Shown here: piece after piece, positions 1 through 12,119 of the stretch
Layout: the number at the start of each line of letters is the position of its first letter
Numbering within the stretch: the stretch's first letter is position 1
Origin: Scleropages formosus
Lineage: Eukaryota > Chordata > Actinopteri > Osteoglossiformes > Osteoglossidae
Reading direction: 5' to 3'
NCBI RefSeq assembly: GCF_900964775.1
Contig: NC_041808.1
Location: 6,344,595 to 6,408,594, forward strand
Length of the DNA stretch: 64,000 nt
The notes under the pieces: generated by a model
The model's database searches: none
What the model saw: only the letters and a program-made list of their open reading frames with translations
Told to the model about the DNA's origin: nothing
Translations under genes and position numbers: made by a program

Positions 1-1403
<1,403 letters not shown>

Positions 1404-1445
1404 TGACCCATCATTTCCAGCCATGGACAACACGGACCTCTAGAC

Positions 1446-2012
1446 ATGTCAGCTTTCCCAACAATGGTCACCAAAGATCTCCAGGCACCCCAGTATCTCC
1501 AACGATTGACGCTACCGATCTCCAGAAATTTTAACATCTCCGACTATGGACACCACAGACCCCAAGACATTTCAGCATCTCCAACCATGTTCACTAAAGA
1601 CCTCCAGACACCAAATATCTACAAACATGGACATGATGGACCTCCATGAATCCCAGCATCTGTGATTGTGGGCACCACAGAGCTCCAGACATTTCAGCAT
1701 CCCCAACTATGGTCACTAAAGACCTCCAAAGATGCCAATATCTCACACCATGATCACAACAGACCTCCAGAAACCTTAACGTGTAACCACGGACACCATA
1801 GGCTTCCAGACTTTCCATCTTCAACCTTGCTCACAAAAGACCTCCAGACACCCCAATATCTCCAGCCATGGAAACAATGGACCTCCAGAAACTCCAACAT
1901 GTGACCATGGACACCACAAACCTCCAGACACACCGTCTCCAACAATGTTCACTAAAGACCTCCAGACACCCCAACATCTCCAACCATGGATACAATGAGC
2001 TTCAGGCATCTA
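1446..2012 (+). repeat. 42-bp minisatellite in the SH2D4B 3' region
   Basis: About 13-14 diverged units of roughly 42 bp starting just after the SH2D4B stop codon. Each unit reads approximately cAAcnatGgtCACtAaAGACCTCCAGACa followed by CcccAatATCTC. Chance reading frames across it are repeat shadows, not genes. It probably lies in the 3' UTR, because the first clear AATAAA on this strand is at 2583. Confidence 0.8.
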
Positions 2013-2370
2013 GATACCTCCATCCCACAACACCCTAAACTTCCACCAGCCAAGTATCTGAGACACATGTCCACCCATGTAGAGCATGGAGCCCACAGCC
2101 ATCACGCATCTCATCTCCCTTTCACACACCAGGTCGTGGGTTCTTAGGAACATGACTTAAAGATGAGGCCCTTTCAGTTTGGTTTCTCTCACAGCAGAAG
2201 ATGTGTGTAAAACATGCCCCAGGCCTCATATGAATATTCATAAATACAGAGAGGTCCTTCGTAAATATTCATGAGTACAGAGAGACATTGCAGCTCTGCA
2301 TGTCCCTCAGTGTAACCCTGGGGTGGCAGTGGAGGAGTTCGGCAGGTGGTTAATAATGCAGATGCAGCTG

Positions 2371-2373
<3 letters not shown>

Positions 2374-2467
<94 letters not shown>
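2374..2467 (+). repeat. Compound (CT)n(CA)n microsatellite
   Basis: About 24 CT dinucleotides (2374-2421) run directly into about 22 CA dinucleotides (2423-2467). Confidence 0.97.
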
Positions 2468-2469
<2 letters not shown>

Positions 2470-2582
2470 TCGATGGAGACACAGCGCCTCTGGCCCTTTC
2501 ACAAGCACAGCCGCATCCGCCTGGAAACTGCGCCACCTGAACGGAACCTCGCTGTTACTCCGGCTGCATGAAGTTCTGCATC

Positions 2583-2660
2583 AATAAACAAGAAACTTTT
2601 CCTAAAAATATAACAAAAAATCATTTCTATTCTTCAGGATTTATCGCACAATGAATAAAT
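2583..2660 (+). terminator. Candidate poly(A) signals for SH2D4B
   Basis: AATAAA at 2583-2588 and again at about 2654, some 1.2 kb downstream of the SH2D4B stop codon with no other gene on this strand in between. This would give a 3' UTR containing both the minisatellite and the CT/CA tract. Motif only. Confidence 0.4.
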
Positions 2661-2772
2661 TGTAAAAGCTGTAAAAAATTCATCCCAAGAACACGAGGGA
2701 AAACAGTTCAAACCCGTCTGCTGTCAGCACAGAGGAGACGGGTGTGCGTAAGTTCATGGCACTGGGGCAGAG

Positions 2773-2774
<2 letters not shown>

Positions 2775-2853
<79 letters not shown>
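2775..2853 (+). repeat. (GT)n microsatellite
   Basis: An almost pure run of about 39 GT dinucleotides. Confidence 0.97.
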
Positions 2854-2854
<1 letters not shown>

Positions 2855-3028
2855 TTATTCAGTACAATGAAGATACCAGCACTCTCAATATTATTTTACA
2901 TCAAGACTCAAAACCCAATCACTGAAAGCGCCGAAGCTCCTCCCACTTCCCATCCGGCCCCATGGGGATCAAATCTGGGTACCACCCTGAAGTCGAACAT
3001 CTACTGGACAAATTCATATATTTGAATA

Positions 3029-3222
3029 CACACATTTTCTGAACCGCTTGTCCCATACAGGGTCGCGGGGAACCGGAGCCTACCCGGCAACACAGGGCGT
3101 CAGGCCGGAGGGGGAGGGGACACACCCAGGACGGGACGCCAGTCCATCGCAAGGCACCCCAAGCGGGACTCGAACCCCAGACCCACTGGAGAGCAGGACC
3201 CGGTCCAACCCACTGCGCCCCC
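3029..3222 (-). repeat. SINE-A copy, tRNA-derived
   Basis: Read on the minus strand, SINE-A starts with a tRNA-like head (A box TGGCGCAGTGGGTTGG, B box GGGTTCGAGTCCCGC), continues with GACTGGCGTCCCGTCC and TTAGGCTCCGGTTCC, and ends GGGACAAGCGGTTCAGAAAA followed by (TG)n. This copy is flanked by tatatttgaata at 3017-3028 and 3223-3234. Confidence 0.9.
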
Positions 3223-3234
3223 TATATTTGAATA

Positions 3235-3440
3235 CACACACACACACACATTTTCAGAACCGCTTGTCCCTCACGGGGTCACGGGAAACCGGAGCCTACC
3301 CGGCAACACAGGGCGTAAGGCCGGAGGGGGAAGGGGACACACCCAGGACGGGACGCCAGTCCGTCGCAAGGCACCCCAAGCGGGACTCGAACCCCAGACC
3401 CACCAAAGAGCAGGACTGCGGTCCAACCCACTGCGCCCCC
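3235..3440 (-). repeat. SINE-A copy, second in a same-target pair
   Basis: Same orientation as the copy just upstream, from which it differs at several bases. It is flanked by the same 12-mer tatatttgaata at 3223-3234 and 3441-3452, so three copies of the target sequence bracket two elements. Confidence 0.9.
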
Positions 3441-4041
3441 TATATTTGAATATTTATATTTAAATTTTAAGCATATACCTGATTTTATCTAAGAGGTAGA
3501 AAGTTACCTCTTACATATACAATAATATCTTGCTATTTTAGAATGGAACGTATTACCTTCCCTCATATAACAGGGTTCTGTACCGTGAAGACTGGAAATA
3601 TACACCCTTTTTTCATACAATGGGCTGATTATTCAGTACAGCAGCATTTTTGCCGAGTTAGACGCTCCTTTCACTTCCACACTATACACTGCCTCCTATG
3701 TCTCTGTGCAAAACACACATTCTCCGCACTTCTACCGTAACTAAACCAGCTACTGTACATACAGGACGTCCTACTGACCGTCGCACTGACCATTTCAACC
3801 GGTCACGACGCTGATGAAGGTGATAAATGATCTCAACCGAAAGAGCAGATTCAGTAATAACTTTTAAACACCCTATAAACATGTAAATATTAATCTCTTT
3901 GTAACATGAAGACCCTTACACTTAACAAACAGTGGTGGAATTCAATACTGTTTATTAAATATTTTATTAACTCTTACCATTGTGATGTATAAAATAACTT
4001 TTTATTTTGGTATTTTAATTCATTTTAATTGACAGGTATAT

Positions 4042-4228
4042 GGGTGGCACAGTGGGTTGGACCGGGTCCTGCTCTCCAGTGGGTCTGGGGTTTGAGCCCC
4101 CCTTGGGGTGCCTTACGATGGACTGGCGTCCCGTCCTGGGTGTGTCCCCTCCCCCTCCGGCCTTGCGCCCTGCGTTGCCGGGTAGGCTCCGTGACCCCGT
4201 ATGGGATGAGCGGTTCAGAAAGTGTGTG
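4042..4228 (+). repeat. SINE-A copy with target-site duplication
   Basis: Complete element with head, B box and (GT)n tail. It is flanked by tgacaggtatat at 4030-4041 and 4229-4240, an exact 12-bp target-site duplication. The B box reads gtttgagcccc, slightly decayed. Confidence 0.9.
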
Positions 4229-4272
4229 TGACAGGTATATTTTTTGCCTGGAAACCTTTTCCCTCCCGTAAG

Positions 4273-4489
4273 GCACGCACACACACACACACACACACAT
4301 TTTCTGAACCGCTTGTCCCATACGGGGTCGCGGGGAACCGGAGCCTAACCCAGCAACACAGGGCGTAAGGCCGGAGGGGGAGGGGACACACCCAGGACGG
4401 GATGCCAGTCCGTCGCAAGGCACCCCAAGCGGGACTCGAACCCCAGACCCACTGGAGAGCAGGACCCGGTCCAACCCACTGCGCCCCCT
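4273..4489 (-). repeat. SINE-A copy
   Basis: Complete element on the minus strand with a CA tract at its left edge (the TG tail). Near-matching flanks (cctcccgtaa and cctcccataa) suggest a slightly diverged target-site duplication. Confidence 0.85.
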
Positions 4490-4597
4490 CCTCCTCCCAT
4501 AAGAAATCATGTTAAATCACCGGATCTCACACTAACAAAGGGAATTTTGCTAATGGAGTGATTTCACTGACCAAATCAATCCCATAAAGTGAGGGGA

Positions 4598-4740
4598 GAG
4601 TGAAGTGATTAGTGCTACTGCCTTTAGTGCCAATGGTTGTAGGTTCAAATCCCGCCTGCAGCACCCTTGAGCAATGCACTTGCCTTCTATTGCTCTGCTA
4701 AATTACCCAGCTGTATTAATGGGTAAATTTAATAAAAATA
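4598..4740 (+). repeat. SINE-B copy, lacking its tail
   Basis: SINE-B has a tRNA-like head (GTGCTACTGCCTTT...GGTTCAAATCCCGCCT here), then CACCCTTGAGCAA, AAATTGCTC and ATTACCCAGCTGTA. This copy ends in an A-rich tract without the usual CTTTGGAGAAAAG tail. Confidence 0.75.
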
Positions 4741-4753
4741 AAAAAAAATAGGC

Positions 4754-4955
4754 TGGGTGGGAAGCTGGTAAGCATAGTGGTGAGAGCTGCTGCATTTGGC
4801 TCTGAAGGTCATAGGTTTGCATCTCACCTGAGGCTGTAGTCAGTTTAAACAAGGTACTTACCCTAAATTGCTCTGGTACAATTACCCAGCTCTATAAATG
4901 GATAAATAATTGTAAGTAAATTAAAATTTCATATCACTTTGGAGAAAAGTGAGAG
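4754..4955 (+). repeat. SINE-B copy
   Basis: tRNA-like head with gtggtgagagctgctgc, decayed B box, ATTACCCAGCTCTATAAATG body, and a cactttggagaaaagtga tail followed by ATAAATGTA. It is moderately diverged from the other copies. Confidence 0.75.
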
Positions 4956-4984
4956 ATAAATGTACATCTATCACACACAATGTC

Positions 4985-5147
4985 TACGATCACTTGTCCC
5001 GAGCAGGGTCGCGGCAGGCCAGAGTCTAACCCGGCAACAGAGGGCGCAAGGCTGGAGCGGGAGAGGACACACCGTCAGCAGCATGCCAGTCCACCCCAAG
5101 CAGGACTCGAACCCCAGACCCGCCACACATCAGGCCACACCCCCACA
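4985..5147 (-). repeat. SINE-A variant copy
   Basis: Shorter variant with gatcacttgtcccgagcagg at the tail end and gactcgaaccccagaccc for the B box. The central region is partly deleted and no long CA tail remains, so it is older. Confidence 0.75.
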
Positions 5148-5294
5148 TTCATATATATTCTTCTTAAATAAATCAAACCTGGATCTCACACCCAAAAGCG
5201 CCTCCTCCTCCTCCTGCGAACCCTGAGCTGAAAGCAGTTTTTTTCCATGACTGCACTGCTGTAATCAGAGAGCTTCTCGGTCCAGTCTACCCCA

Positions 5295-5575
5295 CCTTCA
5301 TTACCGCCACGGCCCTGCCGCCGTGGCGTGGGCTCCGGTTTCTTTGGACGCATCAATAACCCAACGTCCCGCCACTCGAGAGCCGTTTGGAAACAACGGG
5401 CGCGGACGCGCCGAAGCGGCGGCCCGCGGTTCCGGAAGGATGCGCTCCAAAAGGCTTCTTTTCCATGGGTGTCTGCTTACCGTGGTTCTGCGGAGCACGA
5501 CCGGCGTCCGGTGAGCAAAGGGCACCGGGGCGGCTGCGAGCGGGGTCCGGCCCCGGCGATTTGCAGCCCCTGCCA
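5295..5575. other. GC- and CpG-rich patch without a recognised gene
   Basis: About 280 bp, much richer in G+C and CpG than its AT-rich flanks. Both strands have open frames (for example 5301-5591 minus), but none resembles a protein family I know. It may be a CpG-island promoter or an unrecognised exon. Confidence 0.4.
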
Positions 5576-5958
5576 TCCCACCCTCTTTCAAGACTCCAAC
5601 TGCAAAGCAAATAGTGGAGCCAAAGATAATTTAACAATTAATCCCTAAAGAGCAGCAGGGTCATGAGGAACATATTGCGTTTTAAAAAAGACCTCAGCCA
5701 GGTGAGCGGACCAGAAATAATGGCATCTTTATCTTTTACTACTGTACATATGTGGTGAGTACAGCTGTTTTTACACCGGGAGCAAACTATCTTTTCACCC
5801 GCTGAAGAAGATGCTGCTTAGCTTTGCTCTTAAAACACTATTTCCCATTAATATGAAAAGGGAATCCCAACCGGAATTCATCTGCAGGAGGAAAGTCAGC
5901 ATGAGGAGAATAGCAAGTCAATGAAACACCAAGCTAACAAGCACTGGAAGGTACCACA

Positions 5959-6291
5959 TTTTACATTTATTTAGCAGACACTTTTCTCCAAAGCAACTTC
6001 CAATGGATACTAGGTAGTGTTATCAGCCCACACACCTTATTCACCATGGTGACTTACACTGCTAGAGACACTACTTACACTGGGTCACTCATCCACACAT
6101 CAGTGGAACACACTCTCTCTGTCACTCACACACTATGAGGGAACCTGAACAGCATGTCTTTGCAGTGTGGGAGGAAACCAGAGCACCCCAAGAACATGCA
6201 AACTCCACACAAACTGAGTAGGGATTGAACCCACTTCCTATTGCACCACCCAGGCGCTGTAAAACAGCAGCACTACTTGCTGTGCTGCCTG
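5959..6291 (-). repeat. V-SINE copy (SINE-C)
   Basis: Minus-strand element with a tRNA-like head, a central V domain of the vertebrate V-SINE superfamily (the DANA/HE1 type: read here as TGCATGTTCTTGGGGTGCTC and TGGTTTCCTCCCACACTGCA), and the tail CTTTGGAGAAAAGTGTCTGC that SINE-B also carries. Confidence 0.8.
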
Positions 6292-6404
6292 TCACTACAG
6301 AGATACCCTCAGCTAAAGGCATCACCTAAACCACCAATTGTTGCATTCAAGTTCTGATCACTGTGAATCCAGGTTCACACTAACAGATGTGGAGCCTTGG
6401 ATTC

Positions 6405-7215
6405 AACACATACTTATCCTGCTTCCACGATCCGGCTCCTCGTCCAGGCCATGGTGATGTCCTGCCTGGCCTTCATGCCGCTGCCATCAAACCTCTCCTG
6501 TTGATACAGGATGCTGGCGCACGAGTGGTGTTTGGCCTGCCGAAGTGTTCCCATGTCTCCCTGCACTGGCTTCCTATCGCTGCTTAGATCAAATTCAACA
6601 CTCTGGCTACGATCTACAAAACCATCAATAGATCTGCTTCCCCATACCGGCAAAACCTGATCACTCGCTACACTCCTCCACCTCTGCCTGCTTGGTGGTT
6701 CAAAAGCACAAAGGTTCTTGGTTCTGGCTCTGATGTGGTGGAATCACTCAGAACTGCTGGAAGTCTCTCTGAATTTAAGGGTCTTAAAACACCCCACTTC
6801 ATGACTCACTTCTTGCAGGAGTTGCAAAGAGCTCTAGTAGTGCAGTTGGTTAGTGTATGGTACTTATACAGCAGTTCAATGCAGAAGGATGCTGAGGTTG
6901 AGAGTTCAAACCTCACCTGGAGCATAGCTGTTTGGACCATGAGCAGGACATGGCAGGTGGCTTTCAATTATACAGCCGAGTCAAAATGTGACTTTGAACC
7001 CCCTGTATGACCTCAAGAGTGGAGAAAAAAGAAAACCTTGTATGCTGTGCACAGTGCTGCTATGATCATCATGTTCATCTTTAATTTAATAATGGAGCTA
7101 ACATCTACTGGATCATACGGCTGACTGTGACAAATTGTCTAATCAGAATCATGTCTTAACGCACTTGTATTGCTTGTGGACATACGTCACTTTGGAGAAA
7201 AGCATCTACTAAACA
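6405..7215 (+). mobile_element. L2-type LINE 3' end, decayed
   Basis: Conceptual translation contains a recognisable C-terminus of a fish L2/CR1-clade reverse transcriptase: AAIKPLLLIQDAGARVVFGL, then SLHWLPIAA, and later SLRTAGSLSEFKGLKT. The reading frame is broken. After the coding end comes a 3' UTR that finishes with cactttggagaaaagcatct (about 7190), the same tail used by SINE-B and the V-SINEs. A tRNA-Ile-like sequence interrupts it at 6831-6924. Confidence 0.75.
6831..6924 (+). pseudogene. tRNA-Ile(UAU)-like sequence with intron, probable pseudogene
   Basis: Reads GCTCTAGTAGTGCAGTTGG at the 5' end, GGTACTTATACAGCAG through the anticodon and intron start, and GAGTTCAAACCTCACC to CTGGAGCA at the 3' end. 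The anticodon region and the inserted stretch match the layout of intron-bearing vertebrate tRNA-Ile(UAU). The acceptor stem pairs with one wobble, the D and anticodon stems rely on G-T wobbles, and the T stem has an A-A mismatch. Most differences from the vertebrate tRNA as I recall it are C-to-T or G-to-A, the decay expected of methylated CpG. It sits inside an L2 3' end, so it may also be the head of a tRNA-Ile-derived SINE. Confidence 0.55.
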
Positions 7216-8910
7216 AATTTTACCCCTTTAACTCTGCATCAAGTCCCAAAGGTATCAGTCACACCAGTCTTTATACTCTCAGTCTCACACACAGACCCTG
7301 CATCTTTACAATACAGCATACCTTGATGAATTTGCTCTTCATAACTCCCAGCTTCTACATCTTGTAGAGAAACTACTGCAAAACAACTGTATAAATATAA
7401 TGGACTAATGACCCAGGACAATTGAATGAGAAGTTAAAGATGTGAAGAGAAACTTATTTTGTGGTTTCTCAAGGGTTGTTAACAAAAAAATTAACTTATT
7501 TAATATCTTTCCCACAAACACAAAAAAGTTGAGCTCCTGCAATTCACAGACTGGACACTAGAGGGCACCTCCTACATTTTTGCTTTCATGCTTTCAGCTT
7601 CAGAGAGTAAAATCAAAATAACATATCTACACCACTCAGAAAAAAATAACTACAGTAAAAAATCAAAATGGCATGAAGAAAAATAAAGCAGGGAAACCAG
7701 ACAAATCAGAAAAACTTCCTGAAACCCCCTTGCCGCCATCACATGACAAGCCTGGTTATCTTTCTACAGGTGACAATCACAGCACAACAGACAGACATAA
7801 AAATTATAAAAGCTTTTAATTACATACAAAACGGTGCAAAAAAAACATTCAACATTTAAAAACAGACAAGAGAAGAAAGTAACGAATCCTCCAGCAAAGC
7901 ATGCCTCTCTTGCTCATCTTCTCCCCACAGAAGTTCATCATGGGAAAGGAATGTTAAGAATTGGATCCAAGGCACCAGTGCATTGCAGCATTTGAGGAAG
8001 ACGCCTTTCGAGAGGGTCTTGCAAACTATGATTTACCGACCAACTTCTCACTGACAAGGCACTTAATGTTTGTGTGAGGGTGTGTACACTGCCACAGAAG
8101 TCCATGTTCAAGTTTACAGCTAACAGTAAAAACAATTGCTGTCGATTAGTCATAGCTCAACATTACTCAGCAGAGGCGGTAGAAAGTACTACTTATGTCA
8201 CACACTGGGCTGACACTCCACTATGCATCTCTTTGGTGTTGAAAATAATATGGCTCAGTCGGCAGCTAGATGGAAAAGGGGGTTAAATGTATTAAATACT
8301 GATTACTAAATACTTCATGTGTGAACTTCATTGGCCCTCAGCCTCATATCCTGCATGGGGGACACAGTGAGTAAATGACTGAGGGGAAACAGGAGTCAGA
8401 ATCACACCCTGGTGAGCTCACACACGCCTCCGTGCTATAGCTGGGTCCGTCTCCTTCACTGTGATTCTGGAATGTGCCAGAGGTCTATGACACCGGCACC
8501 ACTGATGGGGTGGAGAGATGTTGAAAGGGGAAACTGAACCACCGCAGCTGGCGAAGGGTGAGGAAGAGCAGGCGGCCAATGGGAGACTGGCATTCAGGTA
8601 GTCAGCAGGCAGGCCTTTAAAGCTCGGGGATCACTTTCAATTAGACCTGTGTTTACTGAGCCAGGGAGAGGAGCGAAAGCATGCTTCCCAATGTGTGTAT
8701 TTTATCAACAGTGTGGGCCAGGGAGGTAGAAAGCGAGTCCAGAACGACTTGCAGAGAGGGTAAAGTTCCTTGAGAACATTACAAGATGAAGGCGACCACA
8801 TAGCGAGGGCATTTATAGTCTGCTGATCGAGTTTCAAGAGTTCAAAAGGCAGGGTTCATCTGAATACTGGCTGCCGTGACCGAGTCCGCGAAGCAGGGGC
8901 CACACCCAAA
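7216..8910 (-). other. Probable TSPAN14 3' UTR and spacer
   Basis: No coding region recognised. The part near 8910 directly follows the TSPAN14 stop codon and is likely its 3' UTR. A minus-strand ATTAAA (about 7815-7820) could be the poly(A) signal, about 1.1 kb downstream of the stop. Confidence 0.35.
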
Positions 8911-11795
8911 TCAGTAGTGGAACTTGACTCGCTCGATGTCCGAGATGAGCGCTCGCGCCAGGTAGACACCCACCATCTGTGGACAAATGCCAAGGTCACA
9001 CCTCACAGGACAGGATGGAGAAGCTGACGGAGAGCGGGTTCATACAAACCAATCTTTTCCGTTTACTAGAGTCGGCATGGTAACCTGGCTCACTTGAGCC
9101 ATAACTGCCTGCACACAACTAATCAAATGGTTTCAGTGATTCACAGACCTCCCCCACAACTGAGCTTGCCTCTACAGAGGCGCACAGAAATCAACATTCC
9201 GCTCCCAAGTAGACATGCTGCCTGCATCCAAGAGGAGCACATAGACAAACCTGCTCCCTCCCCCACTGAGGGATTCCACCTAGGCGCGGGGCCCTATCCG
9301 CTCACCTGCAGAATGGAGATGCCGATGAAGACTCCCGCCACTATGTAGATGTTGCGGGGAAGCCACTGCTCCATGGCTGTTATGCAACCTCTCGTGTGAA
9401 TGACGGTGTCCAGTTTGCCTGTGAACTTTTAGGAGGATGAGAACAGGTGTGATGAGTAACGATTCAGGTATATTGGGTATGTGAAATAACACCTCTACAG
9501 AACTCCTTGGGGTGTCACGGATCTCACCTTTCTATCTCGGACTCCATAACCACACTGGGTGTTCACCACGTCCTTCTCCTGTGGAAAGCAGCAGCATGTT
9601 GGCTGGGGTACAGTACATGTTAACACCCTAGTACAGTCCCCAACAAGAGAACCAAAAGCATGGGCACACATCCACACACACATGGCGGCACTCACAGCCG
9701 GGTCTCTAATGCAGCAGGAGAAAGGCACTCCGCATCTCTCAACACTTTTACTTTGGGAACAGTTGAAGTAAATGTTCCTATCCCAGTCTTCAGGACCTTG
9801 GGCCCCACAGCATTGGTTCTGAGGGGCAGATGGAGCAGCAAGGGTCACACGGAGTGGTCTGAGCACACGGTCTAAAGGGCCGTCTTGCGGCCTTTGAGCA
9901 GGGGACTCAACTTACAAAGAATTTAAATTTATTAATTTAGCAGATGCTATTCTCCAAAGCAACATATCCCAGAACAAGTGTGCGCATTACATTAACAACA
10001 TAATAAAAATAAATGCCATGTAAATGTCTGGCTTACAATTGTTACTTAATCTAAAATGCCCAGGAGGGGTGGACAACCACTGGCCCGTGGACCCCCAAGG
10101 GTTTTTTCTCTGTCAACTTTCAGTTGGGAGTTTTCGTTCCTTTCCCCGGTGGCCAGTAGACTTACTTATAGCTCTATGAAAATACTTTATTATGGTAGTG
10201 ATTAGTCGACTGTCTTTGTTTGTATCTGTCTTTCTTGCCTTGTCTGTGTTAAAGCGCTCTGTGTCACTGCGTGAGAAGAGTGCTCTATAAAAATTAATAT
10301 ATATTTTCAATTCAATTTATGTTATTAACCATCAGGATTAAACCAGTGTCTCAGTGTCACTTCTTAGTGGTTTTTCCTTACAGGTTTGTGATTAAACCTC
10401 CCTCATTATGTAACCAAAGTGTTCCGAAGGGCCTCCTGCAGTAAACCCACAGCTTCCTTTTGCCTGTATTTGTGCAGAACACAAATTCTGACCTCAACTC
10501 TAAGCCATCTGGATCCTATTGTGGGGAATCATGCTGGCTTCCCACCCGTCATGCTTTGCTCGTATTCTCACCAGTTTCTGCAGAGAATCTATGAGGTTCT
10601 GCAGATCTGCGTCATCCCGGTATCCTTTGATGTTTGTCAAGAAGAAATCGTTAATCCACTCCTTTAGCGGGTTCTGGAAGACGAATGCTAGGACAGCTGC
10701 TGTCAGCTCCAGGAAGAAGATGATGCTGATGAGACCGGTGAACTGCAGAAGAGACAGGTGGTGTTGTTTCTTGAGGAGACAGGGTTCAGGCCACAAGGGG
10801 GCGACAGTGGTGTCAAACTCACAAACTTGAGAAGGCAGATGTTCTCCCTCAGTGCCCCCACGCAACCGGCAAAACCCAGAATGAAGGTGATGGCGCCCAC
10901 CAAGAGCACCAGCCACACGGGATCAAAGCCGTGCATCCGCGTCACCTGGGTGAGGTCCAGCAGCACCCCCTGGAGGAAGACATCGGGAAGATTACAAAGG
11001 GCAGGATGCTCTGAGCTTGTTAACAGGAGGAAAGTTTTAAAAAAGAAGTGTGCGCAAACAGAAGGTCAAAGGTGAGGCTGATGCAGAGGAAAGACCAGGT
11101 GACTCACAAGCCCACGTTTATCACATTGAGATCTTGCAGAAACAGGAAGAGCTCACCTTCTCACTCCAGGCCCAGAGACCGATGGCAATGAATGCTGCCC
11201 CAGCCAGCTGTTGAAAAACACACACAAAAACAGTGAAAAAGAGGGAGAGCAGGCTGGCCTGCTACAGCTCAGGGAACACACAACAGCACGAAAACTGCAA
11301 ATGAGGACACTGTGGGTTAACCAGCAGTCAGGATGAGGTTAACGCTCCTCGAGCAGGAGTATAACACTCCTCCATTTCCTACTGACACAGACAACAGTCT
11401 GTGGGAAGGGAGGGGCCCTTGCAGTCTAAATTGCTCAAGAGGAAACAGCTGTGAGGGGCGGTGGTCAGTACCAGCTGGGTCAAACATGGGGGTGGAGACA
11501 GAGACTTACACAAGTGCCTGTGGAAAAGCGATAAGAGAATAGGGGAACTTTTGTAAACACACAGCTAGTTTTCAGAATGTGTGCGCACACACACCAAGGG
11601 TGACACTGAGAATTTTGCAGCGGTTACTATGGCTTGGGATCTTCGTTGCCCCTCCCTCGATCTGAGCCTGCTGGCTGATCTCTAACTCACTACTCCTCGC
11701 TCCATACTACTCACCCAGAAGATGATGTTGTAGCTGAACATGAGGTACTTGTAACAGCAACTGACCTCAGCAGCCTCATAGCGGTAGTAGTGCAT
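8911..11795 (-). CDS. TSPAN14: TSPAN14, tetraspanin of the TspanC8 group
   Basis: Complete 269-aa tetraspanin in eight coding exons (minus order): 11715-11795, 11157-11207, 10823-10969, 10572-10742, 9696-9818, 9528-9578, 9306-9425, 8911-8976. All introns are GT-AG and fall between codons. Four membrane segments lie near residues 18-40, 62-84, 93-115 and 234-257. The large extracellular loop has the CCG motif (residues 153-155) in NQCCGAQGPEDWDRN, and further cysteines in FNCS, RCG, SCC, TQC and RGC: eight in all, the TspanC8 signature. TspanC8 proteins escort and regulate the metalloprotease ADAM10. The start MHYYRY matches the family, and an acceptor lies just upstream in the 5' UTR, so a non-coding first exon is expected (about 13207-13290). 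Length is within one residue of the human protein as I remember it. Its neighbour SH2D4B agrees with human gene order. Confidence 0.95.
9918..9970 (-). repeat. SINE-B/L2 tail fragment
   Basis: Contains ttagcagatgctattctccaaagcaac, the reverse complement of the shared CTTTGGAGAAAAG tail, without a recognisable head. It lies in a TSPAN14 intron. Confidence 0.55.
10090..10318 (+). repeat. Interspersed repeat with TTGAAT-like end
   Basis: Ends gttaaagcgctctgtgtcac, then gagaagagtgctctataaaa and ttcaattcaattta. The same ending recurs near 56085 and 58345, so it is a dispersed family. The class is not determined. It lies in a TSPAN14 intron. Confidence 0.5.
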
Positions 11796-12119
11796 CGTGC
11801 CTCTTTCTGAAATGGAAAGCAGGCAGACTGTGAGCACAGGCAGCGTAATCAATGCGTTTTTAGGAAGTGTAATGAACTTCAGTCAAAAAGCAAGAACACT
11901 CCCAACTGAGTCACGGGTTCCGGCAAGGCAGCGTTGCAATAGTTCACTAAAATAAAGCAATACTGCCTGTTCACATCACAGACACTACAGCATGTTGGTT
12001 CAAATCCCAGCAGGGGTCCTCAAGGAAAGTGTTTTATCAAAACTGCTCCACATGGCAAAGTGTCTCAGTTTGGACTGTTTTGACATCAGGCCTGAATGAC
12101 AAAAATACTAACTGCAAAA

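Noticed and set aside
2189-2571. Frames rich in Ser-Leu, Arg-Glu and His-Thr or Val-Cys dipeptides
   Set aside because: Direct translations of the CT/CA microsatellite.
4025-4510. 161-codon minus-strand frame, and similar Arg/Pro/Gly-rich frames at 3048-3449, 46799-47089, 54453-54737 and 59867-60274
   Set aside because: All are translations of SINE-A copies. The repeated peptide [20 protein letters not shown] and its mirror forms come from the SINE, not from a gene family.
10040-10090. caggaggggtggacaaccactggcccgtgg, like a hAT terminal sequence
   Set aside because: Only one end is visible and no matching inverted end or 8-bp duplication was found.
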